This document shows positions 30,784 to 40,624 of a stretch of DNA of 64,000 nt, piece by piece. The position numbers and the translations under genes were made by a program. Source of the stretch: Marsupella aquatica. Its lineage: Eukaryota > Marchantiophyta. The DNA lies in NCBI GenBank assembly GCA_973895155.1, contig OZ316899.1:682001-746000 (forward strand). The letters are read 5' to 3'. Below the pieces are notes generated by a model. The model saw nothing but the letters and a program-made list of their open reading frames with translations. It was not told where the DNA came from and did no database searches. The first letter of the stretch is position 1. Each line of letters opens with the position of its first letter.

Positions 30784-33700
30784 TCACTCCTGGACTATGG
30801 ATCGTGATCGTGGAATATAACTCATGACAATGGACCACTCAGGATCATCGGGACAGGGAAGATAGAAGGCCTGCTCAAGATGATCAGGGAATGCAAATGG
30901 ATTAGAGGTTCTCCAAGTTGAGCTAATGACACTATTTGCACCTGTCTTCAACCGTGTGAACCCACAAGCATCTTCTTTGCAAGTTTGGTTTTGGCCAACA
31001 AGGTTCATCCAAAACCATTTGCACTTCAACACCACCTCCTCCAAAGTGGTGTGTGCATGGTACTTTGCACTCAATATCTCTTCAATCTTTCCATAGTGGG
31101 CCACCATAGAGCGTATTGGATTCCTATCAGATATGCTACTTTGTGAATCTTGGGTGAACCAACCCATGACCCCACAATCTTGTGTAGCTGCCCTCTTGTC
31201 ATCAAGTCGTTGCACATGAAAATGTCTTCCCTTTGACCACATGGCTGTCCGAGTTGTCACCGTAAGTAATGGTCCATGAACCAAGGTGCGAAGACTGTCT
31301 GTAACCAAGGGAAGTCTGACACACTCTCCCCTTGCTCCAACAAGGCATCAATCTCTATCAACTTTTCCCTCATGTACGGGACAAACTTGGGGAAGTTGCG
31401 TGGCCGACGACTATTTGCCTTTTCCTCCTCATAAAAAGTTGTCCAATCTCCCACAATCTCAGGCGAGTTATACAACATAAATGTAGTAAGTTGAAGACGC
31501 TCAGTTGAGCCCATAAGTTGTTCTCCCTTTTCCCCTGTGAGACGGTCATCCTCAAAGTCTGCTTCCCTTGATGCCTCGTCTATCCAGCCCCTTGGAGCTT
31601 TGGGATCAAGTGTAGCTACAATGTTTGTACAATAAAACATGCTCTCTGCTCCAAGATGACGCTCAGCAATGCTACCTTCCACTCTTGCACGATTTGACAC
31701 ATATGACTTCATCACTCCCATATACCACTTTACCCAGTACATCCAACGACAATGTACCGGCCCTGCAATCGCAACCTCACGCACTAGGTGGAGGAGGAAG
31801 TGAACTTGACCATCAAAGAATGAAGGAGGGAGTGCCCTCTCCAACTTGCACAATACCTCCACTCCAAAAAGGTCCATCACTGCAATCTCATCCTCATTCA
31901 CCTCTTTCTGACACACCCACCTCAAGAGCTTACCTAATGACCATAGGGCATCTCGAAGATCCTCACTACCCAATCCAATAATTGCAACTGGAATGACATG
32001 TTCGAGTAACCGATGAAAATCATGTGTTTTCAGGTAAGATGGCCATTTTGGAGAATCATCACCCCCAAATGCCTTACAAAGATTGGCACCATAACCTGTG
32101 GGAAACCTCATTGACCCTATACGTTTTTGAAACTCAGTCCGCTCACCTCTGGTCAATACCCAAGGAGGGTGAATAGTCATGGGGCATTAGGAGGATCCAT
32201 AGATGGCCAAAACCCATGAGGGCCATGCATCCCCATCTCCTCACAACTCTCTCTCCAGTTGTTGTCTTTCTCTCCATATAGATGGCGAATCAATGACCTC
32301 CCAACATTCCCCTCAATGTGCATAGGGTCAAACAAATGGTTAATTGGCATCTCAGCCCAATATGACAGCTTTGACATTAATGCAGACAATCAAGTCATGC
32401 CACATCGGGCCAACTATAATGGATCATCCGGGTCTGTCACTCTATCCCATACATCTTTCCAATAATGTGGATCCCTTGGCACTGGTTGAGGGCGTGTGTC
32501 TGGTTGGCCATCATCTGTGTCGTATAAGAATGGGTCACGCCTCCATTCATGCTCTGGGGGGAGATACTTTGTGTGACCAATGTAAACTATCTTCCGTAGG
32601 GTGGTAGACTTTGGGCGTGCCACTCCCTCCAAATCGGGCCCACAAGTTGGGCAAGCTCGATATCCCGAGACCTGCAACCCAGAGATATATCCAAACCCTA
32701 CAATGTTCACACCCACTGCATACATTAAACAATGGCCAGGGGTCCAATATATGATAAACCAAGGCATAATTAATATGGGGTGAGGTATATTATCCAGAAA
32801 TGACAAACCATGCATAATTTATATGGGGTGAGGTATATTTCCACATACCCGGAAGATTGTGTATGGTCCACATACAGATGGCTTTCAATTTAAATTCACG
32901 AGGTAAACCACCCGTAAGCACTCGACCATCATAGCAATCCACTCCTCTCCATAGTTGTTGAAGCTCCTCCAACAATGGTTGCAAGTAAACATCAATCTTT
33001 TTTACTTGTTTGGGGCCTGGGATAATCATTGAGAGCAGCAAATGACCCTTCTTCATGGCCATCCATGGAGGGATGTTATAATTTGTAAGGACTACTGGCC
33101 AAACTGAGTATGGTTGGGCCTTCCCTGCCAATGCAAAGGGGCTGATCCCATCTGATGCCAAACCTAGACGTACATGACGTGGATCTGTCTTGAACTCACC
33201 CCATTGGTCCTCCACAAACCTATTGGCAGGTGAGTCCACCATCATACGCATGGTGGGCGGATCTGAAGTCATATCTGACCGGTTCTTGGAATGCCACACC
33301 ATATACTCAGCCAACTCCGCACATCGGTACTGGTGCCGTAATCTAGGGATAAGAGGAAAATACCTCATGACCTTTTGTGCTACTTTTCCAGTGAGCATGT
33401 CCTCTCGATACCTCGGTTGGTCACATGTAGGACATGTAGTGGCATCTTTGTGTTCCCCCCTAAAGAGAACACAATCATTCACACAAGCATGTATGACTTT
33501 GTATTTGAGACCTGTGGATTTCAACACCTTTTTTGCTGCTTTCTAGGAACTAGGCAAGCAGTTCCCTTCTGGCAAAATCCGACTATGCAAAGTCCTGAAA
33601 AGATCATCAAGAAGGAGATTGCTTGCACCATGTCTTTGTTGCAAGTTCAACAATAACATTATTCCTGATAGTCGAGACAACTGTGACCCCTCAAAAATCC

Positions 33701-34021
33701 TTGTTTGTGCATGGTCACGAGCTTCCTCCCATTGTCTAGAGTGGGAACCTTGACGTGAAGGAATGTCATGATGAGCATGTGTTGTGGTGTCAAATGCATC
33801 ACCCATACCATGGTCACCATCCTCTACGTCATAGAACTGGTGCATGAGATCATCCATGGCCCTCTCATCCTCAAGTCTGTCATTGGTGGCATTAGATACT
33901 TGCTCAGGAGGGATATCTTCATTCGCTGAAGCTTGAGCCCTACGCCAATCTTCCATGGCCTCGACAAGGTGTTGCCGCATTGCTCGTGATAATACCCCCA
34001 CATCTGGTTGAACATACACAT
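30784..34021 (-). pseudogene. TNPD/TNP2-type CACTA transposase
   Basis: On the minus strand FEGSQLSRLSGIMLLLNLQQ and LPEGNCLP open the Transposase_21 domain. After a TAG at 33,543-33,545 in the same frame comes VIHACVNDCVLFRGE, then YFPLIPRLRHQYRC, MVWHSKNR, VRLGLASDGISPF and IPGPKQVKKIDVYLQPLLEE. After a GTATGT donor near 32,846 a zinc-type exon (YRACPTCGPDLEG, YIGHTKYLPPEHEWRRD) follows, then DPMHIEGNVGRSLIRHLYGE. DUF4218 (32,180-31,257: THDFHRLLEHVIPVAIIGLG, GPVHCRWMYWVKWYMG) and DUF4216 (31,308-30,784: HYGKIEEILSAKYHAH, ACGFTRLKTG, AFYLPCPDD) complete the protein. The order and motifs are those of plant CACTA TNPD. Apart from the TAG and frame changes at uncertain introns it looks nearly complete. 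Confidence 0.88.
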
Positions 34022-34076
34022 TCTAGCAGTTCACAAACATACATAAATATTAGAAGAGACCCACAATGAGACAATT

Positions 34077-34106
34077 GTTTTAGGGTTTAGGGTTTAGGGT
34101 TTAGGA
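34077..34106 (+). repeat. Interstitial (TTTAGGG)n tract
   Basis: Four consecutive TTTAGGG units, the plant-type telomere repeat, lie in the spacer between the transposase and the SET-domain ORF. This is far too short for a telomere. Confidence 0.85.
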
Positions 34107-34193
34107 TTTATTTATACAAAGAACCAAATTTGTTTGGAAACCATTGTCATGTATTTTATGTTCAACAAAAGAGGTGGTATATACATGTCTGCC

Positions 34194-35108
34194 CTACACA
34201 GGGTGAGAAAGGAATGCTTTTTTGGGAGCATCCCACTCATAGTCGCAAAACAACTCCTCGCCAGCCCTAATGGTTGTAATGGCTACAGTCATGACATGGT
34301 CATCCATGTGTTTTACATAATAAGGCTCTCTAGGTGGACCAAATATTTGTATCCACTCAACATTAGGCCTAAGTCCTCTCCCTCTCCCACGAGTACTATT
34401 GATGTACCTGGCTATGTTGTCGGAGCGAACAGGGTCCCCATCAATCATCCAAGAATGCCAAGGCCTCCGCATGACCTCATCCGGATCAGAATCCATTTGC
34501 AATGCATAGACACCCCAAGATGGGTGTTGGCGCAATAGAATGTTCCAACTTTTTGAAGTGTATACGGGACCAATATATGGAAATAGGTGCTCCCCATCAT
34601 AACCTCGGGGCCATGGCTTTGTAGGGACCAAAATGTCCTCCAAGGCAAATACGCCAAATCCTATGTCAGGACCAAGGGAGGATGTCTTCACTATCCATTG
34701 GTGACCCCATATGTGGATAGGAGTGTCAATGGTTAGGCCAGGGGGTATTTTGAATCTCTCAGATGAGAAATCCTTCAAGATTGTCAATGCCTTCCCAGTG
34801 ACATATGAAAGCCCCAACCTCCCTTCCACTTCCACATAGTCCTCTCCTGGCGGTACTCTATGAGTATGGTGCAGAACTTGGTCCTCGGTCTCATGCACAC
34901 CCAAGGGTTCATAACGACGCCGTTGTCTTTGGGAACGTGCTCGGGTGCGACCAACCCTAGATGGAACTGGTATAGTCTCCGGATCAACACAAGGGAGGCT
35001 ACATTGAGGGGGATCTGATGATGCTGCTAACAACTCTCTTGCACCAGCCAAAAGTGTGTTTACCCATAAGTCATTAGAGACCAATGGAGGAGAGGTCCTA
35101 CGAGGCAC
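34194..35108 (-). CDS. SET-domain protein encoded within the CACTA element
   Basis: The 304-codon ORF has a Pro/Arg-rich N-terminus (VGRTRARSQRQRRRYEPLGV). The SET fold follows from about residue 155: DIGFGVFALEDI, LFPYIGPVYT, a RYINSTRGRGRGLRPNVEWI region in the place of the RxxNHxCxPN motif, and AGEELFCDYEWD as the GEELxxDY motif. The usual NH of the SAM-binding knot is degenerate (INST). The ORF lies in the same orientation as the transposase, directly 5' of it. An upstream exon at 35,300-35,210 (YGRYEGDLLGYSARQ) could splice to it. SET proteins methylate lysines on histones or other targets. Here it may be a captured host gene serving the transposon, or an N-terminal part of a fused transposase. 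Confidence 0.75.
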   Translation of the reverse strand: MPRRTSPPLVSNDLWVNTLLAGARELLAASSDPPQCSLPCVDPETIPVPSRVGRTRARSQRQRRRYEPLGVHETEDQVLHHTHRVPPGEDYVEVEGRLGLSYVTGKALTILKDFSSERFKIPPGLTIDTPIHIWGHQWIVKTSSLGPDIGFGVFALEDILVPTKPWPRGYDGEHLFPYIGPVYTSKSWNILLRQHPSWGVYALQMDSDPDEVMRRPWHSWMIDGDPVRSDNIARYINSTRGRGRGLRPNVEWIQIFGPPREPYYVKHMDDHVMTVAITTIRAGEELFCDYEWDAPKKAFLSHPV

Positions 35109-35209
35109 CTATTCAATCACAAAAAATACCAACAATTAATAAATGTATGGGTGCAATGTTACAACTTGTGCATATCAATGTCTCCAAGTGCAATAAATGA
35201 TGCATACCT

Positions 35210-35466
35210 GGCGAGCAGAATATCCAAGTAAATCACCCTCATATCGGCCATAGTTTCTCAATGGGCTCAATGGCTTCCCAGGCTTGACAAACCACCATGC
35301 CTTTACATCTAACACACCAGCATGGAATAGGTCCTATAGGAGGAGGACATTGAGTCCGAGGAGGGGGAGGAGGAACGTCCCCCTCAGAAGATGACGAGGT
35401 TGAGTCTGAGTCCGACTCAGAACTCCCAGAACAGGACATCTGCCCATCATCCATACACAATGTCAT
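35210..35466 (-). CDS. Probable 5' exon of the transposase/SET transcription unit
   Basis: From an ATG at 35,466: acidic Ser-rich start (SGSSESDSDSTSSSSEGD), a Pro run, then PIPCWCVRCKGMVVC, a small Cys cluster like the N-terminal zinc cluster of TNP2 transposases. An alternative frame gives RYEGDLLGYSARQ up to a GTATGC donor near 35,208, which would splice to the SET-domain ORF at 35,108. I cannot tell which frame is used. Confidence 0.45.
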
Positions 35467-35469
35467 TAT

Positions 35470-36345
35470 ATTTTAGAATCCGCGCCATTGTGATTTACAT
35501 ATATATGTCTTAAGGCAAAACAAAAAAATGTTTAAATCAATAATACCTTAATGAGACCCGTGCTCTGCAGTGCCAACTAGGATCTTGGCCTTAGACTATA
35601 TGCTAAGACAAGTCTGAAATTACTGCACAAGAACACTTCAACTTAATTAGTGTGGAACAAGATCAATAATTAACCTCTGTATGACCATAATTATAGTTGG
35701 CTAAGGGGCCGACCTATGTCGGGCACCTCCCAACATTCACCTCCAGAACCTTTTAGAGTGGTCCAACCATACCTTTCAGACGTGCAGGCTCTCGCTGTGC
35801 ATGCTGCATTACAAAAAATGGACCCCCAAAAAAGCTCAGCAACCTAACCCTCCGCAAAAACTGAGTGACTTAACCCTCTGCAAAAAAGAACTGCAAAATT
35901 TGGCATGTCACTGTATGCATAAGGTTAGCTAGCTAGGTGAATCCATATTTTGCCCCCAAAATGTCACAATGTAAATACCACACAACTCTCAAATATAACT
36001 CGCAACATCTATACATATCAACCACCTCCAAACCACACAATGAGAAGGGACCGCGGCTCCAACGGTCCACCCTATCCCTAAAACCCTGCTTAAACACATA
36101 GAACCAACATAGGGTCATCAAACATACAACCAAATTAATTGCCATAGTTATTCTATCGGAAAAGACTTTGGACATGAGTAATACAAGGAATTAACAAGAG
36201 GGGTCCGATGCTGTAAGAATCGGACATCCACTATGTTTCCGATAATTATAGCATCGCTTGTTCTGATGCTGTAAGAATCGGATCCATAGTCGGACAAGTT
36301 TTAGGTTTCTCGACCAAAGTGCCACTCCTTAGTCGGGCTTTGCAT
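35470..36345. promoter_or_regulatory. Divergent intergenic region of the CACTA element
   Basis: About 880 bp between the minus-strand transposase/SET unit and the plus-strand gene. No ORF stands out. At 36,205-36,300 a GTCCGATGCTGTAAGAATCGGA block occurs twice in slightly different form, with further TCCGAT motifs, so the subterminal-type sites also cluster here. They may regulate both genes. Confidence 0.55.
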
Positions 36346-36430
36346 CGAAAGAGCTTCGGGAGATGTTTTCTTTGGCAAAAGCCGGGGAGGTGCGTGGTCG
36401 CAAACTGGAATTGAAGGCCGGGAGGAGCTT

Positions 36431-37568
36431 ATGGCTATGGAGGGGAACAATGGAGGGGCAAGAGGGGCAGGAGGTGGAGCCGGGGGAGCCGGAGCAGCCG
36501 GGGGAGCCGGAAGAGCCGGAGGATCTGCAGGAGATGGAGCCGGGCCATCTCAAAACTTTGGGGACATTATGACAGCCATTTTTCAAACGCAAATAGGGCT
36601 CTCAATAGAAGTTGCACAACAGGTTGCTGCATTGACACAGGGATTGATTGACTCTTCAAAGGGCACAATTATTTCAGAAGCTGAGAAAGCATTCGAGGAA
36701 AGGCAGCAGAGGGAGAAAGAAAAGAAGAGGAAGCGAAGGGATGAGAAGCGAAGCATCCCCGCGGAGGCCCTCTCACCAAGACAGAGAGAGAAAGCCCTGC
36801 GTAAAGAAGCACAGGCTGCAGAGAGGAAGAGAGCAGAGGAGGAGAAACAGCAAGCAGAGGAGCGAAGCAAGCGGCCAAAGCTGTTTTTGAATAGTGGAGG
36901 AGCTCCTAGGGCCAAGAGCTATAATCTCTTCAGGAGTCAGCTTGGGCAGGTACTTAGATCCCATTTTGGGGTGTTAGACTACTGGGGGAAGCAAAATGAA
37001 CAGGAGAAATTCAGAGTTTGTGAGCAGGTGAAGGAGAGGTTTTCCAATGGATCATTCCTTGATGACAGGTTCTTGAATCAAAAAATCAGCCTCTCACTTG
37101 CAAACTCAAAGAACCATGTCAGGGAGAAGCTCAGGAAATACCTTGGTGAATGCAAGGAAAATGAGGAGGTGATCAGGCAGAGGGGGTGCCCAGTTGATCT
37201 ACCACCAGATGTATGGGCAGCTTGGATTGAGACCAAGCTACAAGTTCGAGCTTGGCAGGCAAGACGGTACTGGCAGGCCAAATTAGAAGAGCTTGCCACC
37301 AAGGCCCAAGCAGGGGAGACTGTTGACACCCGCCATGCTTAGAGCAACCTGCAGCATTGGGAAGCAAGATCAGTTCAGCTTGGAGACCCTCCCTAGCTCA
37401 CAAATCATGAAAGCATTGCTTCGAGTTGACAATAGGCCAGTAATCACTCACCGGATGGGGCAGGGTGGGTCGCAGCGTCTCAAGGCAGAGTTTGTAAGTA
37501 CTCCCCCTCCTCTGTCCAAGCTCCTCACCTCAATTTTGCCTGATCACCTGAGGCTTGTGTATGCCTAA
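36431..37568 (+). CDS. Second CACTA gene (TNPA position), N-terminal part
   Basis: The ORF starts MAMEGNNGGARGAGGG and runs through a Gly/Ala stretch, a helix (GLSIEVAQQVAALTQGLIDS) and a long Lys/Arg/Glu coiled coil with NLS-like KKRKRRDEKR. A globular part follows (SYNLFRSQLGQVLRSHFGVL, VREKLRKYLGECKENEEV). Its stop is at 37,342. A continuation in another frame (PSSQIMKALLRVDNRPVITH to HLRLVYA) runs to 37,568, suggesting an intron or frameshift near 37,320. It is transcribed away from the transposase, as TNPA-type second genes are placed, but I do not recognise the Transposase_24 signature. A DNA-binding role is inference. Confidence 0.55.
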
Positions 37569-37639
37569 AGAGCCCCGACCCAAAGCTAGTCCATTCTTAT
37601 TGTCGAGGTGAGACCTGCAAGTCAAGCCCGCTCTCGACA

Positions 37640-37870
37640 CTGTATTTTTTCTTTCCTGGGCCGTCTTTCCGATACCGGTCCGATTTAGTCGGTATCGGAC
37701 CCATAATCGGAAGTGTTATCACACCTTTTTTTGAAATTGGGGTCCGATTATGATCCGATAGTATCAGTATCGGATCAACATTCGGACAATGTGTCCAATA
37801 TTTTAGCACGAGGGGTCCGATACTTGGGTAATCGGATAATTTGAATTTTTATCGGTAATCCTTGGTAGAT
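37640..37870. repeat. Internal cluster of TCCGAT/ATCGGA sites
   Basis: Within about 230 bp there are roughly eight TCCGAT or ATCGGA sites, some as GGTATCGGACC-like dyads (37,660-37,705, 37,745-37,790 and 37,815-37,850). The cluster lies between exons of the plus-strand CACTA gene. Confidence 0.7.
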
Positions 37871-38003
37871 TTGTTAGTAGGATCCAAAGGCCATTGTACA
37901 TGTATTTGGGGGTGTGAGGATGTGGGACTACTTGGGGTGTGATAGGGAGGGACTAATGGGGGACAATTTGATGTTGGGGCCATTTTGTGTGGGGTGTAGG
38001 AGC

Positions 38004-39447
38004 GTGAGCATGGGCGGCCAATCTTACCAGACGAGAGGGAGTTGGCTAAGAAGCACGGACCGCGAGCTCTCAAGATTCACATGGAGGAGGAGTTGGGTTT
38101 GGTATGGACAATCCTTTGAATGCAATGTCTTAATTGGTTGATGAAAATTTTGTGGTAAGATGGAGCATACACTAATTGGATTGCTAGTTGGATATATGTA
38201 GGGATCAGAGGAGGAGGGGTTGGAGGGTGAGGACTCGGAGGAGGGCTCAAGGGCGGACGATTCAGATGCAGAGTCATTGGGCCCAGAGGAGGCAATTGTG
38301 GCTGCACCCACATCTCGCCGGTCTGGAGCAGTTAGGGACCGTGTTAGTGGTCCTCGCCACTCGACTTGACGGGGTGAGGATCATGGTGTTCCAGCGTCAC
38401 AAAGTAGGGCCGGCAAAGGTGGTGCTAGTCGGGCCCCTAGCGCACACCAGTCAAGAGCCATAGGGGTTGGTTCTAGTGGCCGACGCCAATCAGGGGTTGC
38501 TGGTAGAGCTGACACTCAGGGCCCGCGACATGTTGTTGCACAACATGCCGTTGGTGGGTCTCGCCGATTAGAGCCCCGCGGGGAAGGGTGTTCTAGCGGC
38601 TCTCAGTAGTTAGGCGTAGTTGGGAGTGGCTCTGGAGGCTCTGGCCACTCTGGCCACACTGGGGGTGGCCAGGTTGGAGGGAGTGCAGCCGACGGTGGAG
38701 GGTCTTGGCACTCTGGCCGCACTGGGGGCGGCCAGTCTGGAGGGAGTGCAGGCGGTGGTGGTGCAGTCTCTCACCATGGAGGCAGCACTGGGAGTGGTCG
38801 ACATGCCCTTGGCCAGTCTGGAGGGAGTGCAAGCGGTGGTGGTGGAGTCTCTCACCATGGAGGCAGCACTAGGGGTGGTTGACATGCCCCTGGCCAGTAC
38901 GGAGGGAGTGCAGGTAGTGGTGGTGGTGTCTCTCAACATGCGGGCAGCACTGGGGGTGGTCGACATGCCCCTGGCCAGTCTGGAGGGAGTGCAGGCAGTG
39001 GTGGCGGTGTCTCTCAGCATGCAGGCAGCATTGGGGGTGGTGGACATGCCTCTGGCACGTCTGGAGGGAGTGGAGGCGGTGGTGGTGGGGTCTCTCACCA
39101 CTCAGGTCCTCCAGCGGCTAGCCATGGTGCCCCTAGCCAGTCAGGAGGGAGTGGTGGTGGTGGTGGTGAGTCACGACGTTCTACTGCCAATGGGACTAGT
39201 GGGGGGGGGTCCTGTAGCTTCCTTTCATACTTGCCGAGGTAGCGAAGAGGGTGTGCCCTCTCATGGCTCAGGGGCTTCCCATGGTGGTGGTGGTGGGGTT
39301 GGTCCACTTCCTCATGTTGCCTCTACACTTGGGACAGACGACCTGGACCAAGCCAATATGGACCAGACCACATTCACCGAGGCTTCTCCACCCCCACCTC
39401 CACGGACTTGTTCCAAAAAGAGGAAGGGACGACATGCTCCATTTTGA
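38004..39447 (+). pseudogene. Second CACTA gene, C-terminal exons with 27-residue repeats
   Basis: An exon at about 38,004-38,100 (EREHGRPILPDERELAKKHG, ALKIHMEEELGL) ends at a GTATGG donor and splices plausibly to 38,200. There GSEEEGLEGEDSEEGSRADD leads into SRRSGAVRDRVSGPRHST, a TGA, and a Gly/Ser/His-rich region. That region is made of five to six 81-bp units (GQSGGSAGGGGAVSHHGGST type). An uneven G run near 39,202 shifts the frame to GSEEGVPSHGSGASHGG and a basic end (CSKKRKGRHAPF). The in-frame TGA, a TAG at about 38,608 and the G-run shift suggest decay. The composition resembles low-complexity tails; its function is unknown. Confidence 0.5.
38650..39140 (+). repeat. 81-bp coding minisatellite
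   Basis: GGCCAGTCTGGAGGGAGTGC and variants start near 38,730, 38,811, 38,892, 38,973 and 39,054, exactly 81 bp apart (27 codons). Substitutions between units are few. Confidence 0.9.
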
Positions 39448-39703
39448 GCTGGTAGCAAGTCAGATAGTTGACCAACATGTGTAGAGTAGAGGCCTAGTGT
39501 ATTAGGGCAAAAAGTGTAGACCATATGGGGCAGGCTGCTATTTCTTATTTGATCCGAGTGGATCACACTTGTACATATTGGGGTCTATATGTATATATTC
39601 ATTTTAGGGGCTTGAGTACCCTTTTTGGCCATGCATGGGTTCTAATTAGATCTAGTTGCATGGTTGTTTCAATAAGCTCCAAAATGCCTCCAAAACACCC
39701 CTA

Positions 39704-39750
39704 CACCTAACCCTCACCCTCACCCTAACCCTAACCCTAACCCCCTAAAT
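39704..39750 (+). repeat. Telomere-like CCCTAA/CCCTCA tract
   Basis: Three CCCTAA units follow CCCTCACCCTCA near the right end of the CACTA element. This is a TTAGGG-type hexamer, unlike the TTTAGGG tract at 34,077. Confidence 0.75.
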
Positions 39751-39784
39751 ATGCTAATAAGCGTGGCATCCCCCCTTCCCAAAG

Positions 39785-40239
39785 AACTCTTTCCGATGCC
39801 ATTCCGATACTTAAATCATCCCACTCCATCCAACTAAAACCACGCCCTTCCGATGCACTTTGTATTGGACTTTCCCATTCCAGAACATTCGGATCTTCCA
39901 AATCTTACCGCATCAGAACTTGCAATACTAATAATATCGGATATTCCAAAGTTTCAACCAACGGACACTAATCGGACACGAACTAAACAGAACAGGCAAA
40001 AAAGTGGTGGTCTGATACTTCCGGCATCGGATAGTAAAATATCCAATATTTTAGATCACGGATGGTCCGATGAAGGTAATATCGGTGTTTCTGAGAGTTG
40101 TCCGATGGTCTATATCCGATGTGCAGAAAATGGCATGTATCGATATTGTGGTAATCGGAAGTTCCAAAAATCTGGTCGCAAGTTGTCGAAGGGTTCCAAT
40201 ACTTTCATTGTCGGAAAAGGGCGATAAAATGTACTAGTG
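39785..40239. repeat. Right TIR and subterminal TCCGAT repeats of the CACTA element
   Basis: TCCGAT, ATCGGA and near matches occur more than a dozen times (for example 39,789, 39,804, 39,849, 39,936, 40,027, 40,066, 40,102). The tract ends in AAAATGTACTAGTG, the inverted copy of the left terminus. Confidence 0.88.
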
Positions 40240-40624
40240 AGTTGGCCGATGGCCGAGAGAGGGAAAGACAATTGGATACCAAAGTGCGATGGATTGAATT
40301 GGAAAAGAAAAATTGTTGCCTTCATGGCCACACGTGTGCGCATACTTTGAGTTAGGGTTCTCTTATGTTTCTAGCGGATCGGATTGTTTTCTTAAATCTG
40401 GACAATGTTTGACTCCGAATCATGATGAGCTCAAATGGCTCATAAGACTATCTCCAAAGTTCTGATAGTCATTTTTTGCGGGACCGTTTACACGCCAAAG
40501 AGGCCATTTTGTAAAGGATGTTTTCACATCATTTTGTTTATAATGAATCAATAGTTTGTCGGCTCACTTTATTTTCTACGCGAGTGTCGTGCAGATGTTT
40601 GACATATTTCTCCTTGTCTTCTAG
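40240..40624 (+). pseudogene. Gene B exon 2 continuation and following intron
   Basis: Coiled-coil coding sequence resumes at 40,240 (LADGRERERQ, KVRWIELEKKNCC) and stops near 40,342. The remaining 280 bp are intron-like, with a type-B palindrome at 40,575-40,595 (TCTACGCGA..TCGTGCAGA) only about 30 bp before the CTTCTAG acceptor at 40,624. Confidence 0.55.

Larger units (their letters stand above)
30264..40239. mobile_element. CACTA (En/Spm-type) DNA transposon, about 10 kb
   Basis: Both ends carry inverted CACTAGTACATTTT (14 bp identical), after which the two termini remain similar with indels (left 30,264, right ending 40,239). The 3-bp flanks are AGC and AGT, a target duplication with one mismatch. 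TCCGAT/ATCGGA hexamers are dense in the last 250-450 bp at both ends, as expected for subterminal transposase-binding repeats. Inside are a minus-strand TNPD-type transposase with DUF4218 and DUF4216, a minus-strand SET-domain ORF and a divergent plus-strand gene. It inserted into exon 2 of gene B. Confidence 0.93.

Noticed and set aside
38620-39447. A 275-codon plus-strand ORF rich in Val/Leu over the 81-bp repeats
   Set aside because: It is an out-of-frame reading of the Gly/Ser/His repeat; the frame entering from 38,200 is the Gly-rich one, and the other reading arises because the repeat period is a multiple of three. Only its last third, after the G-run shift, looks real.
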